Positions 57,449 to 64,000 of a stretch of 64,000 bases of DNA are shown piece after piece; positions within the stretch are counted from its first letter, which is position 1, and each line of letters starts with the position of its first letter. Origin of the DNA: Begonia masoniana (lineage: Eukaryota > Streptophyta > Magnoliopsida > Cucurbitales > Begoniaceae); the NCBI GenBank assembly GCA_022432975.1, contig CM039504.1:302196-366195 (forward strand). Reading direction: 5' to 3'. A program made the position numbers and the translations under genes. Below the pieces are notes generated by a model, which saw only the letters and a list, made by a program, of their open reading frames with translations, made no database searches and was not told the origin of the DNA.

Positions 57449-60084
57449 TGTAATATCCGGCTCGTACGGATTTTTGAGAATATTATTATTATATTATTGG
57501 ATGGCATTTTTGTAAATATGTCAAATCAGGTCCGTTTTACGAAAAGAAAGCGTCATTATGATCTTAACGAATAATAAGAATTTTAAAGAATTTACGAGAA
57601 TTTTCGGAATAATAACGCTATATTCCGAGTAATTACGTTTCTCGTAATATAAAGGACGTTTTAGTAAAAATAGTAAACGAGATCCGATTTGCGAACGGAC
57701 AGTTTTAATAGAACCCAGATAATAAGTCGGATTTATTGGCGAAATAAGAAAATTCGAATGGTCGAAAACACGAGAGAGCAAAATTAATGTTTTGTTAAGA
57801 AATAGTTTTAGTTTTATTATTTTCATTATTATTATTATTAATAAATAAACAAAAAAAAAAAAAGAACATTTCATTATGTTCTTCATCGGCTCCCGAGCAC
57901 CCGAGAGCGACGAACGGCGAGCGGCATCCCTCCGACGGCGACGACGCGGCTCCGACCACCGTTCAGACGAGCAGACTCCGGCGAATTGAAGCCAGTGTGC
58001 GGTTCGGCCTTTCCGCGCAAAAACCCGATCGAAAACGGTGAGTTTTCCCCTGTTCTTGCTCGATTTCTGGCCGGGAACGGCGAGCTCTGTTGAGCTCCGA
58101 TCGCCGGTCCTTTCTGGCTGTTCTCGGCGTCGTCTTGCCGAGCTTCAAGTTGGCAATGATTGCCGAGCAAGAGAGAGCTCAATTTGAGCAATATGCAGCG
58201 ATTCCCGAATTGGGGATTTCGGGTTTTCTGTGAATAATATCTAAATTTTTGTTAGTTTATGTTAATTAGGTATAAGGGGGATTGATTGGTGAGAAAATTA
58301 GTGTGATTTGGTGAAAAATCAAAAAGGGGGGGATTTTCCGATTAAGGGCAGATTCGGATTTTTGGACATTTGACCTATCTACGGTCGATTGTTTTAAAAT
58401 TCCTTTTGGCAGGTTAAAATAGGTTATTAGGGGAGCGTGTGGCCGCTGGAATCGTTCGATTCCGATAACCGACGCGAAAGTTACGCGCGTTCGAAGTTTC
58501 GGGTCGGTTTTTACCGAACCCAAAATAGGGTCCGAAATTGATAGGTTTATAATAATTATCGATATAAAGGACGTATTGAACGTTATTGGACGGAGTTAGA
58601 GTGAATTGCGAGAAATGTGTAAATTTGTGAATTTTCGGGTTTTTAGGAAAACTCGTTAATTGTGATTTTAAGCTATCGACCGTTAATCGTTGTTAAATAC
58701 TTCGATTAGTTAGGTGAAGATTTTAAGAAAATTCCTTAGTTAAGGTTTTTGTTAAATTTGGACATTTAATTGTTTAATCTCGTATTAACGACAAATTGAT
58801 GAAAATTGCGTAGGTGAACAACGCTCGTGGACGGAGCAAGAGCTGCAACGGACACGAGGTAAGTTCTCGTGATCTTCTTTGGCCGACAGGCCTACACCGT
58901 ACGTCGAATGTCGTTTCGAGGAAATTCTGGAGATGCACGTGTTTTATATTGCTTGGTTTGGGTAGATAGGTTTTAGGAGTTTATAGTTTATGCTTTACAG
59001 TCTCGTTGGTATGAATTATTGCTTGTTTACTTTATGATATAGAACTGTTCACGCATCACTTGTTTTAAAGAAAAGCATGAAAATGAATTTCCGCACGGAG
59101 GTTTAAAGATAACGTAAAGCATAACATGAGCCTTCGGGCATATAGGCCTTCGGGCATACAGGCCGAAAGGCATACAGGCGGAAAGGCATATAGGCCTTCG
59201 GGCATACAGGCCAAAAGGCATACAGGCCTTCGGGCGTATAGGCCTTTGGGCATACAGGCCGAAAGGCATACAGGCCTTCGGGTATACAGGCCGAAAGGCA
59301 TACAGTTTACAGGTCACGCGAGGTGGGGCTCAGGCACAGCTGTACGTGTTGTAAGCGTGTACCCCGCTCCTCTAGTCGGAAAGAGTAGTCCGCCCGCTGG
59401 ATGAGCTTTCCGGTTAGAGGGTATAGGATCTCGGTGACACCTATAGTGCATTGCATAGTAAAGAAAATAAAGCATAGTTTAATGAACTCATAGCACAGCA
59501 TGCATTGAATTTACTAGAGCTTACTGAGATTTCATCTCATAGTGTGTATATGTATGGTGTAGGTGATCTAGACATCGAGGATACAGGTGAGGATGAGATC
59601 CCTCCACCTGAGGCATGATTCAGTTGACGAAGGATGGTTGCGGTGGTGTGCTGGCGCAGTCGAGGCTTCACCGACCCGTGGGGATAGTACGTATAGTTTT
59701 GAGGGTTTGGGATATTTTGGATTGATGAATTGTATAGACATTTTAGGATGCTTGGATCTGGTAGTTGATAGGTTACTTTTGATGTTTTAAATGCCTGTTT
59801 GGAAGCCTGTTTTATAAACTATTTTGTGATTTTGAAACAGTAGGATATGTTAAACTTTTAAACGTATCCACGCAGTTTATTTTCTCGAAAACGTACTTTG
59901 TTATAGTTGTAATTTATAGGTGTTCAGGTACGTATTGGTTTAAATAATTGTTTTAAACGTTTTATTAAATTGATTTTTAAATTGTTTTCAAATTGTTTCC
60001 GCATAAATGTTAAGTTTATAGTTTATTAGGATAAAATGAAAAAAATATGTACGGGAAATTGGGTACAGTTTTAGGGACGTGACA
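57449..60084 (+). mobile_element. Nested solo LTR A, plus orientation (2.6 kb)
   Basis: Starts TGTAATATCCGGCTCG and ends TTTTAGGGACGTGACA, flanked by an exact 5-bp duplication GACTT (57444-57448 and 60085-60089). The first 120 bp and the last 40 bp match LTR B closely. No internal domain or second LTR is present. It carries an 11-copy 16-bp hairpin array at 59130-59305. Family assignment (long Gypsy-type LTR) is by general appearance only. Confidence 0.9.
59130..59305 (+). repeat. 11 x 16-bp array of GCC-tetraloop-GGC hairpin units
   Basis: Eleven units in exact 16-bp register. Each has a 10-base stem-loop followed by a 6-base spacer (ATACAG, ATATAG or GTATAG). Loops in order: TTCG, TTCG, GAAA, GAAA (stem changed to GCG), TTCG, AAAA, TTCG, TTTG, GAAA, TTCG (last base T), GAAA. 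Stems are otherwise GCC/GGC. As RNA, C(UUCG)G and GNRA-type GAAA are the two classic extra-stable tetraloops. Confidence 0.95.
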
Positions 60085-60550
60085 GACTTACTCCGATGGG
60101 TCGTCGACAGAAGTCAGCGGCTTCGTCAGAGCTCGACGGCCAGAGAAGAAAGCTCCGTCGGAACTCTTTCTGTGGTGGTCGGAGCTGCGAGCTGAGGTAA
60201 GTTTTCTCTCTGTTGAAGAGCTCGAGAGGGATAGAGAGCTTTTGGTGTGAGTTCTCCTCCTCCACCGAAGGCTCTATATATAGGGGAAAAGTTCACCCCA
60301 CGTGTAGCGACCCTAAAACTGTACCCAAATTTCCCATACAAATTTTTCATTTTCTTCTTCTCTTTAAATAAAACTTAAGCGGAAATTAAAACGAAGTCAA
60401 AAATAGAATTTAAATCGGAATCGAAGTTTCAAAACTATTTAAAAGCAAACCTAAAACATTTATTAAAAGAAAACAATTCAGTAAATAAATTAAAATTTAA
60501 AAATAGAAAGGGGGAGGGCAAATTCGTCAATCCGACGAATTGAAGGAGGG

Positions 60551-60768
60551 GCGATCGATCCAGAGATCGATCACCTATGCTGATCGCTGGCAGCCACTGC
60601 CCAGCGACTGATCGCTGGCAGTGATCGCTGCCAGCGATCGCTGGCTACAACCCAGATGGGCGATCGATCTCTTGATCGATCGCCTATGCTGATCGCTGGC
60701 AGCCACTGCCCAGCGACTGATCGCTGGCAGTGATCGCTGCCAGCGATCGCTGGCTCCAACCCAGGAGG
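60551..60768 (+). repeat. 109-bp tandem pair with 12-bp-arm palindrome in LTR B
   Basis: Two units offset by 109 bp. Each contains GATCGCTGGCAG, six bases, then CTGCCAGCGATC (60610-60639 and 60719-60748), a perfect 12-bp inverted repeat, plus extra GATCGATC and CAGCGATCGCTG motifs. The density of GATC/CGATCG is very high. Confidence 0.92.
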
Positions 60769-61580
60769 CAGCGATCTCTTCCTTGCTCTTTGCCTTACAA
60801 TTATTTCCTATACGCTCTCTGGAAATCAGAATTTCCAGAGAGCAACTTCATCCAAACATCGATCCCCCATGCACATATCAATTCTAACAGATTCCCAATT
60901 TCTCCCACATTTAACTCTAAACGCACGTACATCTTTACTTGTAAAACCACCCAAATTATATGATCTAATACACGTCAATCTTTCGCAAAAACAAACGGCA
61001 TGGACATGTTTAAAAATCGACAATCCCAAGCAGTTCCAATAAGATTTTACAAAACAGTTTACAAAACAGGTTTTTCCAATACGTTTAAAACTTCAAAAGT
61101 AAACCTATCCACTAACCAGACCAAGAATCCTAATATGTTCTATACAAATTAACCTTAACCCGACTTCCCGAAAGAATCCCAAAATCTGTACATACATCCC
61201 CACGGGTCAAAACGCGCCTCGACTGCTCAGCGCACTCCCACAGCCATCATCCATCAACCGCATCCAACATCAGGAGGAGGAACGTCATCCTCACCTGGCT
61301 CAATATCACCTAATACGTCACCTACACCATACAGACACATATGAGATATTGAAATCTCAGTAAGCTCAAGTAAATGCAACTACATGCTGTGCTATGCGTA
61401 TGAATTCAGAAATCATGCAGCATTTTCTTTACTTTATTCTGTGGGCGTCACCGAGATCTCAACCTCCTAACCGGAGAGAGCACATCCAGCGGGCGGACTA
61501 CTCTTTTCAACTAGAAGAGGGGGGTACACGCTTACAACACGTACAGCCGTGCCTGAGCCCTATCTCCCATGACCATACGT

Positions 61581-61740
61581 ATGAGTGCATAATAAATGTG
61601 GTATTGTGGCAAGCCCCTGCGTGCCCCCACAATAGGTCAAGCCCCTCTCCAGGCCACATTACGAGTACATGATAGATGTGGTATTGTGACAAGCCCCTGC
61701 GTGCCTTCACAATAGGTCAAGCCCCTCTCCAGGCCACATC
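61581..61740 (+). repeat. 80-bp tandem pair in LTR B
   Basis: Two copies (61581-61660 and 61661-61740) anchored by ATGTGGTATTGTG, AAGCCCCTGCGTGCC and CCTCTCCAGGCCACAT. It occupies the same place in LTR B as the 16-bp array does in LTR A, between the shared CATGAAAAT-type and CTCAGGCAC-type flanks. Confidence 0.9.
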
Positions 61741-63329
61741 GCCAATTTTAAAAACATCGTGCGGAAATTCATTTTTCATGCTCTTTCTTAAAACACGTGA
61801 TGTATGAACAGTTCATAACAGAATTTAAACACTCAGTATACATACCATCAAGACTGTAAAACATAACCTACAAGACAATTAAACCTAACTACCCAACCAA
61901 AGCAATATAAACTAGTGCGTCACCAAACTCCTCGAAACGACTTCGATGTACGGTGTAGGCCAATCGGCCGAAAAAGAATCACGAGAACTTACCTCGTGTC
62001 CAAAGCAGCTCAAGCTCCATCCACGAGCGCTGTTTCACCTAAGCAATTTACAAGGATTGACGTTAAAACGAGTTTAAGCTATCGATCGTCCAAATTTACA
62101 AAACCTTAACTAAGGAAATTTCCTACAGCTCTAATCCAATTCATTGAGCTATAACTCGAGCAATTCGCGCTCAGCACCTCAATTCTCGAATTATGAACTT
62201 TTCTGAAAATCCTCAAATTCTCGGATTTTAAACTTTTTCACGAATTGATCCAACTTCGTCCAATAACGTCCAATACGTTTAATATACACTTAATCACGGC
62301 TAACCTATTAATTACGAACCCTAATTCGCGTTTTTAACGAAAATAAATCGAAACCCTAATTACCTAAAACGCTACGAAACTAAAGATTTAACGTTCTAAA
62401 ATTGTTGAGACATACCTAGAACGTCGATTGGAGGAAGAAACGTGAAGAAAACGAAACGAACGGGAGAAAGATCGGAGTCGGAAATGTTGAATCGCCGCGG
62501 CCAGGGGAGGAGGCCGAGGGTTTGCTCTCTGGAGATCAATTTTCCAGAGAAGAAGAAGAGAAATGAAATAGAAATAGATTTAGGTTAGTTTTTATAATAT
62601 TGATTTGAAAATTACTAAAATGCCCTTAACACTTATTTCTATTTGTTTCGTCGTTCGGTTCGTAAATCGTCTAGCTATTCGGTTTCCTCAAATCTCTTTA
62701 TTCCACCAATAAGTCCAATTTAATACTCAGGATTTAACAAAACTATCCGTTCGCAATTTGGACCTCGTTTGCTATTTTTACGAGAATGTCTTTTACATTA
62801 CGAGAAATGCATTAACTCGGAATATAGCGTTTAATCTCCGAAAATTCCCATAATTTTCTTGAAATTCCTATTAATCGTTAGGATCGTAATGACGCTTTCT
62901 TTTTGTAAAACGGACCTGATTTGACATATTTACAAAAATGTCATCCAATAATATAATAATAATATAATATACAAGTCCCTACAACCGGGTATTACACCGC
63001 GCCTCCGAGAAATCCGCCTGTTGATCGGATTTTCAGAGAAGACTATTCTGTATCCTCATATGTTTCTGGACGTATTCCAAGCTTGGTTCATTCAGTTTAG
63101 CATCAGATTTCCAGTGAGAAATCCTACTAATTGCTGAAAATCCGATTTTTCCTGATTTGTTGCTCTGAAATCTAAAACCCCTTTTTGATTTTGGTTGTCT
63201 TTCGGATCATGTTCATTTGATTATACATTGATTTTATTTGATTTTATCCAAAATTAGGTTATAACTTTGCTTGATTTGGGAAATTTGAATTGGATTGGGA
63301 ATTTTTCATTTAAATTCCTAATTGTTACA

Positions 63330-63628
63330 TCTTCGTACATAGTTGGATTTGTCCCTGTAAAAATCAAATCATCAACATACAAACAAACAAATAGGACTTC
63401 TCCATTTTTACGCACCTTAGCATAGAGAGAGTGTTCATATAGGCATTTGATAAACTCATTCTCGAGGAAGTACTTATCGATTTGACTATTCCAAGTTCTT
63501 GGAGCTTACTTCACACCATAAAGTGTTTTCTTCAACTTCAATACCTTGTCTTCGTACTCCTTTACAATGTATCCTTGAGGTTGTTTGACATAAACTTCTT
63601 CTTCAAGAACTCCATTCAAGAATGTTGA
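63330..63628 (-). mobile_element. Ty1/copia pol fragment (N-terminal RT), decayed
   Basis: On the minus strand it encodes the middle of copia reverse transcriptase: EEEVYVKQPQGYIVKEYEDK, KLKKTLYGVK, then APRTWNSQIDKYFLENEFIK and the catalytic YVDD in LFVCLYVDDLIFTGTN. An in-frame TAA at 63506-63508 interrupts it. It continues into 55221-56072 across the TCTTC target duplication and is cut on the right by a Cassandra-like element. Confidence 0.93.
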
Positions 63629-64000
63629 TGTGATGACCCGAATATACACGTATGCGTACGATGGCTGCACGAGCCGGAATCCGGATGGCGGTACGTCCGC
63701 GCGGGCTAACCGGAAGATGACAGGTCGTAAAAAAGGGGTCGTCACAATCCCACATCGCTTGGGGAAGTATGTGAAAATGAAACATATGTAAAGATACCCT
63801 CCCAACATAGTAAGACGCGTTTTGGAGTACAATTGGCAACGGATCCCATAAGAACTCTGAAGTTAAAAGTGCTTCGGCGAGAGCAATTCCAGGTTGGATG
63901 ACCTTCCGGGAAGTTCTCGCCAAACAAAGCCGTGAGGGGAGGATATTGGGCTACGGCCCAATCCCCAGAGCGGACAATATCTTGCTGGGATAAGGGATCG
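63629..64000 (-). mobile_element. Cassandra-like TRIM LTR with 5S rRNA-derived promoter, truncated by window
   Basis: Sequence right of 63629 begins TGTGATGACCCGAATATAC, an LTR-like TG start on the plus strand. It contains a stretch at 63841-63920 clearly derived from plant 5S rRNA: GGATCCCATAAGAACTCTG, AGTTAAAAGTGCTT (A box), GGCGAGAG, AGGTTGGATGACC (C box) and GGGAAGTTCTCG. The 5S-like part reads on the plus strand. Cassandra elements are short non-coding LTR retrotransposons defined by such an insert. Only one end is in the window, so element orientation and length are not fixed; the minus label is nominal. Confidence 0.75.
63841..63920 (+). promoter_or_regulatory. 5S rRNA-like pol III internal promoter
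   Basis: Resembles the second half to two thirds of plant 5S rRNA, with A box, intermediate element and C box in the right order and spacing. Several substitutions from the standard gene rule out a normal 5S gene. It is best read as the pol III module of a Cassandra-type LTR. Confidence 0.8.

Larger units (their letters stand above)
60303..62996 (-). mobile_element. Nested solo LTR B, minus orientation (2.7 kb)
   Basis: On the minus strand it starts TGTAATACCCGGTTG at 62996 and ends TTTTAGGGTCGCTACA at 60303. The flanks are CCACG (60298-60302) and CCGCG (62997-63001), a target duplication with one change. It is a relative of LTR A in the opposite orientation, with matching termini and matching stretches around 61490-61560 and 61750-61800. 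It differs from A in its tandem arrays: 109-bp units at 60551-60768 and 80-bp units at 61581-61740. Confidence 0.86.
56073..63329 (+). mobile_element. Solo LTR inserted into copia pol, itself interrupted twice
   Basis: Starts TGTAACGCTCCAATTT and ends CCTAATTGTTACA, with the 5-bp target duplication TCTTC at 56068-56072 and 63330-63334. Its own sequence is 56073-57448, about 60090-60302 and 62997-63329, about 1.9 kb after removing the two nested elements. No protein-coding internal region remains, so this is a solo LTR left by recombination. Inside are a loose 58-60-bp repeat around CATCTCACTGTCGTTCAG (56630-56770) and a GGTCGGGTC-rich block (57119-57285). Confidence 0.88.

Noticed and set aside
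57883..58191. A GC-rich open frame of about 100 codons on the minus strand in LTR A.
   Set aside because: It is in the leader-like region of an LTR, has no recognised domain and shows no counterpart evidence in LTR B.
59130..59305. CRISPR-like appearance of short repeats.
   Set aside because: The spacers are constant 6-mers, not unique sequence, the units are 16 bp, and the context is a plant LTR.
59027..59404. Several overlapping open frames on both strands with repetitive Arg/Gly/Tyr/Pro translations.
   Set aside because: They are by-products of the 16-bp array, which is not a multiple of three and lacks stops in several frames. No protein family is suggested.
60571..60759. A 62-codon open frame on the minus strand.
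   Set aside because: It lies entirely in the 109-bp palindromic tandem repeat, and its translation simply follows the repeat.
63841..63920. A functional 5S rRNA gene.
   Set aside because: Only part of the 5S sequence is present, it has several substitutions, and it sits in an LTR-like context. A Cassandra-type element explains it better.
1..64000. Functional link between VPS36 and VPS60 as an ESCRT gene cluster.
   Set aside because: They are about 43 kb apart with seven complete unrelated genes plus the 3' neighbours between them. Chance proximity is the simpler reading for a plant genome.

Overview
This is a stretch of a flowering-plant nuclear genome, most likely a eudicot. The evidence is GT-AG introns throughout, plant-only families (a chlorophyll b reductase of the NOL type, NUP1/NUP136, a plant LRR pseudokinase receptor, a farnesylated DnaJ) and plant LTR retrotransposons, including a 5S-bearing Cassandra-like element. 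A cucurbit is possible but only a weak impression. No organelle, bacterial or viral genome segment is seen.

The first 51 kb is gene-rich and ordinary in layout. In order: VPS36 (-), a NUFIP1-like snoRNP assembly factor (+), an ALA1-type P4-ATPase lipid flippase (+), an LRR receptor pseudokinase (-), NOL chlorophyll(ide) b reductase (-), the FG nucleoporin NUP1/NUP136 (+), an NT-C2 domain protein (+), a glutaredoxin-domain protein (-), a DnaJ/HSP40 co-chaperone of the ANJ1 type (-), a GT14/DUF266 glycosyltransferase (+) and VPS60 (-). All eleven appear complete. I rebuilt exons by eye from splice sites and protein continuity. For VPS36, the flippase, the receptor, NOL, NUP1, the NT-C2 protein, DnaJ and VPS60 the proposed exons add up to an open frame of the expected family length. 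Head-to-head pairs (VPS36/NUFIP, NOL/NUP1, DnaJ/GT14, VPS60/uricase relic) share short intergenic promoters. The genes do not form a pathway, although two encode ESCRT-type proteins (VPS36 in ESCRT-II, VPS60 ESCRT-III-like).

From 51.7 kb the window changes character. A broken uricase (urate oxidase) gene with intact promoter-side sequence, two in-frame stops and a frameshift loses its 3' half where an LTR-like, tandem-repeat-rich tract begins at about 52.8 kb. From 55.2 kb to the end lies a nested retrotransposon stack. A decayed Ty1/copia pol on the minus strand is split by a solo LTR (56073-63329, 5-bp target duplication). That solo LTR is itself interrupted by two related solo LTRs in opposite orientation (57449-60084 and 60303-62996, each with a target duplication). 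The copia copy is also cut on its right by a Cassandra-like element running off the window.

The most interesting observations are: a 500-bp patchwork inside the last NUFIP intron, copied from three other places in the same gene with microhomology at the joins; an 11 x 16-bp array in one LTR whose units each form a GCC/GGC stem closing a four-base loop, mainly TTCG or GAAA; a position in these LTRs that carries a different tandem array in each copy; and the uricase relic. I did not find a clearly new multi-gene system.
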